A stretch of DNA of 64,000 bases from contig JARKIF010000008.1 of the NCBI GenBank assembly GCA_029378245.1, positions 2,232,001 through 2,296,000 of the forward strand. Direction: 5' to 3'. The notes below the pieces were generated by a model that saw only the letters and a program-made list of their open reading frames with translations, was not told the DNA's origin and ran no database searches. The translations under genes and the position numbers were made by a program. The DNA is from Roridomyces roridus (lineage: Eukaryota; Basidiomycota; Agaricomycetes; Agaricales; Mycenaceae). Shown here piece after piece: positions 40,639 to 52,544 of the stretch; the stretch's first letter is position 1, and each line of letters begins with the position of its first letter.

Positions 40639-41977
40639 GTCCGTCCAGGTGAAGGAGTCATCCGTTGTCCGTTTGAGAACACGTTCAATTGTCAAGTTGC
40701 TATAAGTTTCTCGGACTCAAATTACGAAGCTTACGAGGATCCTGCATGTATTATGAGCGAATCTTGGTCTGACATATTCATATTCGGGAGTCAAATAATG
40801 CTCACAGCTTCGAGTCAATTGCAAGACGATGCCCGCGCCCAGAGCCGCGACATACCATGCGTGTTGCCATACACAGCACCGTGATCAGAGGCTTGACTCG
40901 GAACCACGCGTGCTCATCGAGTGCATGTCAAGTTACTAAATAAGAAATCTGGCTCTGCAGCTGGAGCGCCGGAAGCTTGCCTTGTCGGAATAGATGTCCC
41001 CGAGCATTTGAGGCTGTCCATGCGTGACCGGTCAAGTTCAAGTCAGTGCGCTGCCTAACTGAGACAGCGCTACGCGGCGAGAGGGTTCCATAGCAAGTCA
41101 ACAGCACTCCCCGAAATGCGACGGTAGCAGTGACCAAGTCACAGTTGGCGCTCCTTGATTTCGTGGCACAGTATATGGTTCCACTTCTTCCATTGTGATA
41201 AATAAATTGCAACTGTCAAGAGCTTGAATGCCACCATCCCGCGCCGGGCGCTTAGATTCGACTTGATTCAACCTTGAGGCCTTGAGGAGCAGCATTCGGG
41301 CCTTCAAGCAAAGTGCAATCTCCGATCCGTCCGCGAGTGATGATTCAGAAATCTCGGAAAAGATGGCGAGGTAGCGCCAGATTGCTGTCGGAAAGTCCCA
41401 AGTTGTGCGTGACTAAAGATTTGCGAATCCATCCGTCAGAAAGGTCACTGGATTTCACTTTTGTACACTTAGTCGTGTGGATTTAAGAAGTTTGGCGGGC
41501 GCGGCGAGGTGTCTAAATCCAGCGGTCGAACAGCGAGCTGTATGATCCGGACGGTTCGCGCGGGTCCTGCGGCAGGGTGTTAGAATCGCACGGTTGACGA
41601 TCAGGCGTTCGAAGAACACGGGTTGAACATCGACCGTACGATTCGCACATCCAGCGGCGGGGTGTCCCGTTCATACTGTTGACGATCCAGTGTTCAAACA
41701 CCACAGTCGACCCTCAACCTGTGCGATTTGCACCCCTGGCGCGCCTTCATCTGCGAGGCGTTGAAATCATACACCTGGCGGTTCACCGTGCTCAGATCAA
41801 CAATGCACCGCCCAACTGCAGAGATTGCACGGCGGGTCAACATGTTCCGTTGAACAACTGTACAGTTCTAACAGCCGACAGCTGGTGGAGCTGACCCGCA
41901 GCCTCTCTTCTTCTCCCACATCGCCCGCTGCCCTGATTCTTGCTCACAAGCCCCAGCCCCCCTGCCTCCGGGTCGCT
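40639..41977. other. Intergenic with diverged short repeats
   Basis: No gene is supported. From about 41,510 to 41,870 the sequence holds a degenerate series of 25-30 bp units: GTTGACGATCAGGCGTTCGA, GTTGACGATCCAGTGTTCAA, and GTTGAAATCATACACCTGG at 41,760. A related unit, GTTGAAATCGTACACTTG, occurs at about 48,903. Confidence 0.4.
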
Positions 41978-42221
41978 ATGTTGTCAATCGAACCTACACC
42001 CTTTAATGCACTGGAGGAGCTTGAAAAAGTCGATGCTCTTTTGGCTAAATACAAGAAAATGGGAAAAGCCGCTCGTGTCAAGGTACATGGTGAAAATGCA
42101 GGTACAGGTGTCTCTCTGGCCACAAATTTCCGTCCGTTCATCCTTTTTTTCTGGTTAGAACAATACAAGAAGGAGCTTGAAGCCCGGATTGACCTCTGCA
42201 AATCGTTCATGGGCCCAAATG
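41978..42221 (+). CDS. Exon pair of an unidentified gene (partial)
   Basis: An ATG frame (MLSIEPTPFNALEELEKVDA, then KYKKMGKAARVKVHGENA) joins across a 57-nt intron (42102-42158, GTACAG...GGTTAG) to EQYKKELEARIDLCKSFMGP. It ends at another donor-like GTACGT at 42222. The predicted peptide is charged and helical. I do not recognise the family. The expected continuation is not adjacent; a plausible later exon begins near 44,231 (MPAVGYERVPFVWKV), beyond retroelement-like sequence. It may be a broken gene. Confidence 0.35.
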
Positions 42222-43360
42222 GTACGTGTTTTGAGTGGCAGGCATTGGGTTACCTTCTCATTTGAGAGCAGAGGCAGTGGTGCACAAGACCACCTTGGCT
42301 ACTACGATACTGTAGTATCACGTTCAATTTGTATAGTCACAGGTCACAAGCAATTTTTCATACAGAAATTTTCGTATGTCACAGGGGCACAACCAAATTT
42401 TTCGCCCCGCCGAGGCATGCCGGTACGTGCCGACGCTTGCCGGTGATACGACTGCGTATTTCGCACGCGTGAAATCTGGCTAATTAGCTGTTTTGGTGCG
42501 CACACCAATGCCTCTGTCAGGTGATATACAATAAGGGATAGGACCGAGCTCCGTGTCGCTATTCGTGTATTAATGAGACAAGTACAAGTCGTCAGTACAC
42601 TACGCTTGGCTATTCGTTCAAGTGGTCGGTTGTAGTGACTCCAATAGGCGGTTCGCGGGGACTACTACTTGTGGAGATACCATACCCAAGGAGATATACC
42701 AAGCCCAGGTGTATTCAGAAATGAGCTAGACTAGCTATAGAGCAAAGACGAAGGTTGCGCGGACGCGCAGTACTATCATGACAAGGTTCGCGGAGTACCT
42801 CGCGGACCGGCATAAGTCTATATATATGTATACAAACAGAGTGGCTCGCGTAGGCGAGTTGGAGGAAATACTACCATTCGTTCCGGTATTGCAGAGACAC
42901 CCAGAAAAGAGATGACAAGTGGGCGAGTCAAACTCGCGCAGGCACACTAGTATGATCGAGAACTGATCCGAGTACGATCATGATCATGAAAAGCGGCGGA
43001 GTCGCGGCAGACGATCAGAGCGATGATCGCGTCTGACAGAATATGCCAGGAGTAAGCTCTGGATGACGAAGATGGCGGACCGAGGTTATTTATGGACCTG
43101 GGTCGAGGGCTGTAGTCATAATGGGAGCTGGCTCAGCAAGAGAGTGTAATGAAACGACGGAATCAAATTACCAGGCCAATCGGCTCGAATGCCAAGGCGG
43201 CATGACCACCGATCAGACGGGCCAAGCAGCAACATAAGCAACAGGACCACGTGAAGCGGTTCGAGGGGATGTAATATAGGTGACAGGGCACCTAGGGTTA
43301 TAGGGAAAGTACGGAAATAGGGATGGCAGGCGCGTAATAGTAGATCCCGCCCTTGCAGCA
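42222..43360. other. Unassigned sequence, possibly LTR-retroelement remnant
   Basis: No host gene is supported. The right part continues on the minus strand from the gag-like frame described for 43361-43836. The left part (about 42,520-42,990) has no terminal repeats I could match, so a complete element cannot be drawn. Confidence 0.3.
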
Positions 43361-43836
43361 TTGCATTGTACGCCTTCTTGCCTAGATATTGGGTCGAAGC
43401 TTGATCTGTGGTTATAGTGCAGTCTTGTGACTTCCGCGGAGATTTGTTGTATCATTTCTCTTAGCTTAGACGCAATATCAAAGGCACCCGAGCTCTGGTT
43501 CAACTTGGGTCAGCTATAGTAACATACTTAAGGGGTAGTGGGTTGCCCTCTGTGCTATAGTTCCTCTTCGTGTTGTATCGAAGTTGTATTGGTGTTGATT
43601 GCATTGTACGCCTTCTTGCCTAGACATTGGGTCGAAGCTTGATCTGTGGTTATAGTGCAGTCTTGTGACTTCCGCGGAGATTTGTTGTATCATTTCTCTT
43701 AGCTTAGACGCAATATCAAAGGCACCCGAGCTCTGGTTCAACTTGGGTCAGCTATAGTAACATACTTAAGGGGTAGTGGGTTGCCCTCTGTGCTATAGTT
43801 CCTCTTCGTGTTGTATCGAAGTTGTATTGGTGTTTG
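43361..43836. repeat. 238-bp tandem duplication with gag-like frame
   Basis: Positions 43361-43598 and 43599-43836 are almost identical copies of one 238-bp unit; at least one substitution separates them (TAGATATTGG versus TAGACATTGG). Each copy carries, on the minus strand, the same frame MNQSSGAFDIASKLREMIQQ followed by ISAEVTRLHYNHRSSFDP. This is reminiscent of a retroelement gag N-terminus, but I recognise no family. The near identity argues for a recent duplication. Confidence 0.8.
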
Positions 43837-44230
43837 GATATTGTGTGTTTCGGTCAATAAAATATAAAACCTTTTAACATCGTAACCTCGTGTTCGTTGT
43901 GAGCAGTCTACAAACCAGTCAAGAGATTCCTCTTAGTTCAAAAGACATTGAACTTGGTGTGAAACCTCGAGAGTCAACCTACAAGCTTCCGAGAACCAAA
44001 CCGCGGAGTATCAGTCTTATCTGTATACTTCAGACGACCCCGAACTCAACCGTTAGGTGTCAGCGTGCTAGTCAAGGAATTGTGTGTGTGTTGTGTGTGT
44101 TTTGTGGTTAGTGTGTTGTGGAGTTGTATCGCTTCGCGGTCTACTTCTAGGACATTACCTACTCGAGCTATCTACTATACACTAGTGCGCGTGACGCTGC
44201 GTATCACCGGCGGATCAAATTTCCTTTTCA

Positions 44231-46584
44231 GGACATGCCGGCCGTCGGCTACGAAAGGGTCCCATTTGTATGGAAGGTCACACGTCAAAGTGCCATCCGA
44301 ATTGAACGTAATACTACAGTACAGGGGTCCCCAAGCAATCCCCTTCCTCAGAATCAAGGTCTTTATCTTGTCACTCCAGGCTTCTGTGACCTATTCACCG
44401 TTGTTCTAGGCCCTGTGGAAAACCAGCAGATGCGGGTGCCCGAGGGGAACAGTATACCCGGTAAGTCAGTTGCCATTCTTCTACACTTGTACTCGAGGTG
44501 TATTTTTCAAACACCCGGGCGGAATTGTACCTCATGCACAGTTCAACAAATGGTGTACAGAATTAACAGCAGTTACATGCTGTTGATCTTTCACAGTCCA
44601 CATGGGCCGTCTCTGAGTGACGGTACATTCACGAATCACAGCTTTTGCGTCGAACAGACAGTGCATTTCCCTTCGACTTCGTCTCCCGGGAGCTCCCATA
44701 TATTAATGCTACATTTTAGACGACACCGTTGATCCTGCTCTTCAAAAACGACCAAGTGAAGGAAATGAGCCTGAGCGGCAACCGAGGCACCGCAGACTTT
44801 GTACGTGCACATGATGAAGTATGCCAATAAAATTTCCGATGGTGACTGTCGCAGTGGACCCCACTGACACTGTGCTGGGGGCCATCAATGCAGCTCAATC
44901 CGCCGCGTTTCTGGGCGCGTTCCTCGAACATGAGAGCGCTCTTGAAGTTCTTGACACTGCTCCACTTTGTTGGGTGAGGCACACAATTTACACTGAGTCG
45001 GAAAAAGTAATGGATCACCAGATCTGGAAAATTGGATGCGGTGTCGAGCCCAATGGAGGGACATTGGAAACTGGTTGTGGGGTGTAGTAGGAGTACTAGG
45101 AGGACCATTATTAGCAGGTACAAATCGGAGTCCGAAATCCGTTCTGTTCGGCTTCAGTGGCGTGTCAAACGTGAACATGTGATCCATTTGTTATTCTGCA
45201 TTTGGTTGACCCGCGCTATTTGCCGTGAAACACTGCAACGACTGGCCCAAATGAGCTAAAATGTTGTACAGCTCCTCTTCACTATCCCATCTTCCATCTG
45301 TGACCCAAAGCAGTGCACTTCCGGCCTGCTCAGGGACTCAGAAACATCAAATGAAGAAATCAGTAAAATAATCCTCCTGTGCACCCAGGACCCCCTACCT
45401 ATATGGTATAACTTGTCAGTGGGAGCTCATGGATGCCAGAAAAGCTTAGTTGACCTCAAAAAGTGGAAATTCAATGTACAGAGTCCTCCATTCAACTTTC
45501 ATTGCCAAGCTGAACATTGGGGTTGAAAGTTCGGCACTTGTTCTGAGGTGTCGTGAGTGTCAATGCCATGCGGAAACTGACCAAGATGAAGCCTGGGATA
45601 CTCTAATCCATTAATCCAATCTCCCAGGTACAGGAACAGAGCTACATATATGCCCCGACACCAGACAGTGTTGTGTTTCAGCATTGATCTGTGGCCGGAT
45701 TTTCCCATAGGGTCAACCATTACACCATTAAGTCTGTGCATATTCTAGGCATCTCATAGGATCCCAGAGGGGACAACTGATCAATCAAGACCCAGAAATA
45801 TGGCTTATTGGGGCTGTTGGGAGGCTCCTTGCTCAGGCTGTATATACAGATCATGCAAAAATCAACATCAGGCAACCACCCACCATGCACGTCTGCATGA
45901 GTTGCCTTTCTTACACTCTAGGTGTAACTCAGTGACCCACATCTACTGTATTCAGCCGGACTTTTACACCATGCAAGGCCCTATTCTAAGATTGAGGCCA
46001 CCAAAGAGCCGTGGCCAAACGGTGGTTGAAGTTCTTTGACTCTGATAGGGTGTGAGGTGGTCACAGTTACCTTTCCTGTGTAATTGGGGCACTCCTTAGG
46101 ATTGGAAGAGCTGCCCTATACATGCTTGAGACCTCTCATTAAAGACTACTGGCAGGCCATGGGCACCTTTTCCGTGTTAGTGGTCACCACTTCATTGACC
46201 AATGGCTTCACAACCAACCCACTTGAGACTCGATTTTTGGGCCCAGAATTGCTCAACAGACATCAAACTATCATCCAATCCAATTTCCAGTTGCACCTGC
46301 AGCATTAAGTCCAGATAAAAGATCAAACACGCGGATTTGACGGAAACCAGATTTTAAAATGGATCACTTTCATTTTTGTGATCGCTCTGCTACAGCAAGG
46401 AGAGGGTCAGGCAACTCAATATTTTACGGGTATACTAGACCCTGTAAGCTTCATTCGAAGACCTTAACATTGCCCAGAAGTGGCGTGGCTGTGAAGCAAT
46501 GTATCAAACAATTTTGAACCACGTGTGATCCATTACTTTTTCCGAGTCAGTGTACGCTCCGTAGGAAGCGCAGCCAGTGACATC
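44231..46584. other. Fragments of unidentified coding sequence
   Basis: Several short plus-strand segments look like exons because they end at GT/AG signals: 44,231-44,460 (MPAVGYERVPFVWKVTRQS to VPEGNSIPG before GTAAGT) and about 44,721-44,799 (DDTVDPALQKRPSEGNEPER, between TTTTAG and GTACGT). A frame at 44,836-44,960 (VAVDPTDTVLGAINAAQSAA) follows. A minus-strand string VIHYFFRLSV (about 45,010) recurs on the plus strand as VIHYFFRVSV at 46,527, so part of the region is an inverted duplicate. No family is recognised. Confidence 0.3.
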
Positions 46585-47473
46585 ATGGAGTCAATCCTGG
46601 CTGTTGCGGAGACTAATGGTTGGAAGCCGGCGGAGTTCGGGTGGGATAGTATTGACTTTGTGGCGGGACATATCGCAGCTGTCGCCCATGTTCAAAACCT
46701 TTACGATTGGCTTGATACAAATGGGCTGATAGTTTTCGCATCGGCGATGGCGGCCGGGGCTCCCAAGAAAGATTGTGAGTGGTTGCACCAAGCTTCTTGC
46801 TGTCAAATGACCTGGTTTAAGATACCGAGGGACCACCCTTGAGGTTCTACCACCAAGGGAAGCTGACAACTGTGACCGATGCCATCCTTGCAAAGGCGCG
46901 GAAGAGCCTCTGGGAGTATCCCGGTTTGGTCGAAGCTGGTAGGGCGGTGGCGCTACGGCTTTTTGAAAATCATGTACCTAATCTATTCTTATGTAACTTC
47001 TCTGGCTTCCGCACTTCTGACACAATTTTTTAGAATCACAACATCAAGTGTGTCAGCTGTGCCAAGCGCGCCCGCGGTAACGCAATGGCTAAAAAACCAG
47101 CTCCACCGCAGGCCGATTGGCCCTCCTCTCCGACTGCAAGTGCCCGCAGAAAACAGCGCTCCTCTAGTTGTGGATGGTGGCGAAGTTGGGCGATGATCCC
47201 GATGTTCCGGGTGGCGTCAAGTTTGCACCCGATCAGCTCAAGGTGGTCAGTGCGGCGATTGCGGCTACTTCAGGGCTTCCGAACGTGGATGCCCTCCTTC
47301 AGGGTGAAGCTGCTCGTTTGGCTTGTACCGCCAGGTGGGCGCTTCAGGGCTTGAACAACATTGCGGACAATAACGGACGTTCTGACCTTGTGGACACTTT
47401 CTCAGTAATGGATAACAAACTGGGTGAAGTCTTCACGAAGGAAGCGGAGACAGAGAGGAATGTAGCTCTTTAG
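46585..47473 (+). CDS. Unidentified gene or gene remnant with introns
   Basis: The frame starts MESILAVAETNGWKPAEFGW and continues IAAVAHVQNLYDWLDTNGLI. Removing 46775-46821 and 46974-47033 (both GT...AG) gives a continuous reading: LRFYHQGKLTTVTDAILAKA, WEYPGLVEAGRAVALRLFEN, HNIKCVSCAKRARGNAMAKK. A further unexplained frame change near 47,165 leads to PGGVKFAPDQLKVVSAAIAA, QGLNNIADNNGRSDLVDTFS and a stop at 47473. Codon-level continuity supports a real gene. The pattern is unknown to me, and the frame change suggests either a missed intron or decay. Confidence 0.4.
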
Positions 47474-47540
47474 CACACCATCTGTCAATTCAATTCATTT
47501 TCTTGATGGCCAAATCTTTGGTGTAACCGTCCAAAAGTGT

Positions 47541-47745
47541 GCACTTGAACTGTGGATGTCAAAAACGGACAATTGGACTATGGATGTCAAAAATGGACAC
47601 TTGGACTGTGAATGTCAATAATGCACACTTTGACTGTGGATGTCAAAAATGGACACTTGTACTGTGGATGTCAAAGGTTCACACTTGGACGGTGGATGTC
47701 AAAAAGGTACACTTGAACGGCGGATGTCAACCATGGACACCTCCC
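47541..47745. repeat. 28-bp minisatellite, about seven copies
   Basis: Direct repeats of a 28-bp unit (TGGATGTCAAAAATGGACAC plus TTGGACTG) with individual changes in each copy. Because 28 is not a multiple of three the array reads in rotating frames, and the open frame across it is probably fortuitous. It lies 68 bp after the unidentified gene above. Confidence 0.85.
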
Positions 47746-48103
47746 TGAGCTGTAGCTTCAGCTAGCCTGATTACACAGTCGATTGAACCCAGTTGTTGAG
47801 ACAACATTCAACTTGGTCTCTGCATTGATACGGGTCGAGAAATCCTCTGTTGAAGCACAGTTTCGAGTTCAATCAACCACTATTCCCGTTGATCCCATAC
47901 CTCGGTTATTACTGCATGAGGCACAATGACACACATACACCCAGCACTACCAGTGGAGAGGCATGGCCTTACAGTCTTTCGGGTAACTCTAGGACTGATC
48001 TGGTGTGCTCAATTTCATTTGGAACTACCAACCACTTGAGCACGTGAATTACACGGAGACAGGAGACAGTCAAGGGTTTCGAAGGCACCGGGGACATATG
48101 TAG
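47746..48103. other. Intergenic, nothing recognised
   Basis: No frame, repeat or RNA gene could be supported between the minisatellite and the hAT-like MITE. Confidence 0.4.
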
Positions 48104-48111
48104 GGCATGGG

Positions 48112-48431
48112 TAGGGATCGGCACGGGTAAACCCGCGGGTATCTGGGGGTCTACCCGTACCCGTACCCGTGGTGGCTGTGTACCCGTACCCGCGGGTACG
48201 GGTACGGGTTACCCGCGGGTTGGTGGCCGAGATGGTGGCAGTTCAGTGCCGAGGGGAGTTTTTGTGGTTGAATTCAATACAATTCATAGGATTTGTACAA
48301 ATTCAACCTGCTTACGGTTTGAAAACACCCTCTCCTGGAGTCGACACGGCACATTCCCCGGCTTGGCGGCTTACCCGCGGGTCACGGGTACCCAGGTCGG
48401 CTACCCGTACCCGTACCCGTGCCGATGCCTA
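48112..48431. mobile_element. hAT-like MITE with 8-bp target duplication
   Basis: A 320-bp element with inverted ends TAGGGATCGGCACGGGTA (left) and, read inverted, TAGGCATCGGCACGGGTA (right). It is flanked by the 8-bp direct repeat GGCATGGG (48104-48111 and 48432-48439). An 8-bp duplication plus TAGG-type ends fits the hAT superfamily. Both arms carry TACCCG/CGGGTA hexamer runs and CCGCGGG palindromes, so the arms can pair. No transposase frame is present, so it is non-autonomous. Confidence 0.85.
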
Positions 48432-48439
48432 GGCATGGG

Positions 48440-51400
48440 AGTTGAATTCCTGTTACAGAGAGAGCAGTGAAGGCAGCATCAATTGTGCGGTCAAATCCAA
48501 GTCGAACTTGACCGGCAATGGGTCACGTGATCGTACCTGGGCAAGGACCACGATTGTTTCCGAAACCTGACCAGCTTTTTGATTGCCACGCATCGAGTCA
48601 TCTCTGATCACCCAGACATCATGACAAATCATCAATCACCGGATTCGGACCCTTGGCGCCGGCAAACCCGATTACATTTGGCTACATTTTGGCTACATTT
48701 ATTATCTACACTAGTGTGCAAAGCGGGTCACTATCAAGGGATGAAAGGTGTGGAACGGAGGGTCTCGATCAAGAGCAATGAGTGGCGGCTGGATGCTATC
48801 CGCGCCCAGAATCCAAGATCAATATGGAAATGGGCGGAACTTGGCAGGCGAACAGGAATGCTTCAACAACAACCGCCCTAATTAAACAGTTGAACTGCAG
48901 CTGTTGAAATCGTACACTTGCAGCGCAAGTGCTAATCATGAACACTCCGCGGATATGGCACCCCAGCACCTCAAATTGAACGGTTACATCCCAATTGTTG
49001 AATTTTAACAGTTGAGATACCCAACTGTACATTTGCACAGTTGTGCCACAGATGTTGATAATGAACACTGCCGCACTACGATTTGTCAAGTGTTCAAAAA
49101 TCACACCTGCTCCCTGCACCACCTGTAAGCAGCATCCTCCGTCTCTCTTGGTAGTACCGGGATATTTGAGGCCCTTATCTGTTAGTCCAGACTTCTGAAT
49201 AGCAGGAGGCATGCAATCAATAATTTTAGGGTTTTTTCCGGATGAAATCCGGGGTCAAATGGATGTAAAATGAATTTTCTAGGCACCTTAAATCCAAGGT
49301 AAATCTGAGTTAAATTTGTACATAGCCGCCTCATAGTCTGCACATAGCTTGCCCAGATTTAAGCACCTACCTGAAGTGTATGTTTTGTACACTTGAGTCG
49401 AGATGCAGAGTTGTGACAATTGCACAGTCCAGCAACTGGTGTCATTTTGTAACATTTCAATCACAGAGAACATTGGAATAAAGTAACTACTTTCTACGTG
49501 TACGCGACTTGGTTTCCCCCCGAAGTTTCCGCTGTGTTCGAACTGCCTTCATGAGCACCTGTACCTTTCACATTACCAAGCTAATTAGCCTGGTACCTGT
49601 ATGCATGGTACCAGGCTAAGTAGCCTGGTTGCTGCAATCTCGTGCATGCCTTCGTTTATGCTTCCAATATGCTTTCGACCTGCTCCAAGTCCTGCTGCAG
49701 GGGACTTGGTGCAATTCTGTGGTGGGTGAGGTCATGTGATTTGGCCCGCCCTCCCGCCATCAAAAATTGATGGCCAGATCAATCAGTGATGAAAAAAGTG
49801 AAAATTTTAAAATCCAAGATCAACTGTGATATCAGCATCACAGTGATTGATAGCATCAAAAAAAAATCGAAAATTGTAGGGCAGATCAAGGGCTACAAGA
49901 CTCTCCTATAATATTGTAGCCCAAATGCATCTGGTCTCACAGGAAAATACAGGGCTCGGAGCAGCCAAGGTCGAATAGACCAGGAACATTAATATTCCAA
50001 CTGAGTTACATGGCGGTTGTACAGAGGTTTATATACTAAATGCCCACTGATGTGTACCCAGATGAATATGAAGAAAGTGACAAGGTAAAAAACTTGGGCC
50101 CCAGAGTGGAGGCGGATACCCCGGAGAAACCAGAGAAACCGGAGGGGTAATGAATGAATATCTCCACCGGAGTAAGGTCGAGTGGGTGAAGGATGGAATG
50201 AAGTCGAAGAAGGGCGAACATCCGGTCAAGATTGATCCGGAGTTGGTGAGAATGGAACGGGACGCAACAGTGGTAAGTCTTTTCCTGCCAAGTCCCCTGT
50301 ATGGCTGGCCAAAGTCCCGCCAAAAAAATATGTATGTCACATCAGCACACCTCCCGCCCTGATGGCGGGCCCGCCATTGCCTTAAATGGCAAGTCAGTGA
50401 TATCTCAACCGTTTCTCACCGGAAAAAGATGAAGAAAAAATCAGAAAAAATCAGAGGCAGCATTTGAGGGCTAATCAGATGCCATCATTATCAGTGATCG
50501 CATCGAAGTCACTGATTGTGGAAGATATTGAGAGCTACCATTGTTGCCGGCCAAGTTGTACTGTTGATCACTGGCCATCAATAATTGATGAGATCATCAA
50601 ATAACCTGTCGCTACTGGTAGGCCGAGAATAATCAGTGGAGAGTAGAAAGAGCCCGGACAGACAGTAGTTTGAGACTCACTGGGTCCTAGAGCACAACTT
50701 TTCGATAACTTGGTTCAATACACTGGTCGGTGCCACAAACAAGTCGTGGGACATCAACGCCGTAATCAACCGTATTTCTGCGTTGGATGATTCAAGAAGC
50801 TGTGGGATATTGGAAAATATGGAGGACCGGACTATCGAATCTGGCCATCTCCCATCTTAGGAACTGCAAGACCATAATCTTTGTCCTGCTAGCCACATGC
50901 TTCATCAGGGAAAATTACAATGAAGACAGAGCTCAATGTTGGCTATGTATGTAGAAAAATAAAGATATATGTATGCACGGATGGGGGGGGGTAAAGTTCT
51001 ATTCCTCAAGGTGCAAATACATGCTCGTACTTATACCTTTTCAGTAGCTAAGTTACCGTAGATAGAGACGAGGTACATAGCCAAGTACCATGGTGAACGA
51101 ACAGCACAGTGGCGTTTGTGATGCGTTTCGTCACCACGAGACGATACTCGTTTGATCGTTACGAGACGGTTGCATGCACTGCCCGGTGGCGTGCACTGCC
51201 CATCCTCTTTGCTCTGGTTTGCCTCGCACTACGACAACTCCAACAATGTAGACTCAGACACTGGTAGAACAGGTAGAACTCACCCGGACTCGGAGGGAGG
51301 AAACAAGACTCAGTGCAGCCGAAAGGACGACAGAGGACATGAAGCCTGTGAGCTGGGGCTGAAATTGAGCAGTGGTGGATTGTGTGAGGTTTCCGCTCGC

Positions 51401-52188
51401 TGGAATAGCCTATGAGGCAAACGGAGTAGGAGGGTATGACAAACCAGGGGAATGGCGACAGGAGGGGGTGAAGGAGGGAGCACTTGACGATGGTGGTCAA
51501 GAAGAAAGAAGATAATAAGCGCCGCATCACGCTTGCCACGTAGCAAGTGATTGATGTTCGTGAAACTCGGTGATCTCTGCCCGAGACTCCCACGTCTCAG
51601 CAAGGACAGTGACTTCACGTTGACTTCGCTAGAAAGTGCCTCCGCCCTCCCTCCCAAGTCCTCCCTCCACAATTGTAATAGTCTCCTCCCTACCCGCCCG
51701 CCTCCATCCACATGAATCTCCCTGAGTCAACATCTGCCTGAGCCTCAACTTTGCTCTGATCTGGTCAAAAACCAAATGAGTTCCAATTGAGCAGAGATAT
51801 AGGTGCCTGGACACTATGAGTATATAGTATTGCAACTTAGTAGTTAGTTGGTTAAGCAAGCACGAGGCATCAGGATTGCTAGTGAATGACAGGAATTGTT
51901 CGGGATTGTCAAGATTGTCTGATTGTTACAAAATGTCAACAATCTGTCTCAAATTGCCGGATCTGGTGTTTCCTGACGCAGCGTCAAAGAGGGAAGGATG
52001 GAATGTAGATGCGAGTTGCCTCAGCAAGTACAGCAAACTGGCGGCGAACGACGGAGAGATGAGACGAGGGACGAAGGTAAAATTGAAACTGAACTGGCAG
52101 CACTGGCTGATACTGGACTGGGCTGAACTGGCTGGGCTGACTGGTCTTGGTGAACTAAATCTGCACACACTGGGGGCAGGAGGGAAGT
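48440..52188. other. Long gene-poor region
   Basis: 3.7 kb with no frame I can support. Contents seen: a degenerate repeat patch at 48,890-49,060 (GTTGAAATCGTACACTTG, ACAGTTGAGATACCC) related to 41.5-41.9 kb; the palindrome at 49585-49619; ATCA/TGAT-rich segments at 49,750-49,860 and 50,400-50,590; and a run of nine G at about 50,988. A short frame at 50,150-50,362 (SKVEWVKDGMKSKKGEHPVK) lacks a recognised family. The region probably consists of old transposon debris. Confidence 0.4.
49585..49619. repeat. 13-bp perfect inverted repeat
   Basis: TTAGCCTGGTACC and GGTACCAGGCTAA flank nine bases (TGTATGCAT). This could form a strong hairpin or be a protein-binding palindrome. No flanking gene gives it context. 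Confidence 0.7.
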
Positions 52189-52523
52189 TGTATTGGTTCT
52201 CAACACTTCGGGCTATATAGCTAGTCATATGTCAGCACCTAGGGCTAAGTCGGGTTCTAGTCGGCAACGAACGAGGCGACCAAGCGAAGAGAAGTAGACG
52301 AGACTCAAGAGGTAGAGCAAGCCGTAGGGAGAATAGACTAGATTTGTCTACAGTACTGAGACTGTACGACAAGTAGGGGTTTAATGCAGGAGAGAGTGGA
52401 GTACCAAGCAGGGGTTGAGACAAGACCCGGCCGATCAGTGATGACCACCGATTAGGGTATTGATGGCTGATGATTGATCGGGTTACAACCCGTCGGGTTG
52501 TTGCCTGGGGTCATATCATGACA
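52189..52523 (-). repeat. LTR of the chromovirus (3' LTR on the minus strand)
   Basis: Read on the minus strand this 335-bp segment starts TGTCATGATATGACC at 52523 and ends CCAATACA at 52189. Immediately before it is a purine-rich tract (GAACGGGGGGGATAA, 52538-52524), the expected polypurine tract, and the chromodomain stop lies at 52545. The partner LTR would be beyond the right edge, so the ends rest on TG...CA and the tract position rather than on a matched pair. Confidence 0.65.
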
Positions 52524-52544
52524 TTATCCCCCCCGTTCAAGCGC

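Noticed and set aside
47539..47748. Small repeat protein gene
   Set aside because: The open frame runs through a 28-bp minisatellite in rotating frames; there is no start context or conserved peptide.
48118..48215. Internal telomere repeat tract
   Set aside because: The TACCCG/CGGGTA runs lie inside a transposon with clear inverted ends and target duplications, and the unit is not the common fungal telomere repeat.
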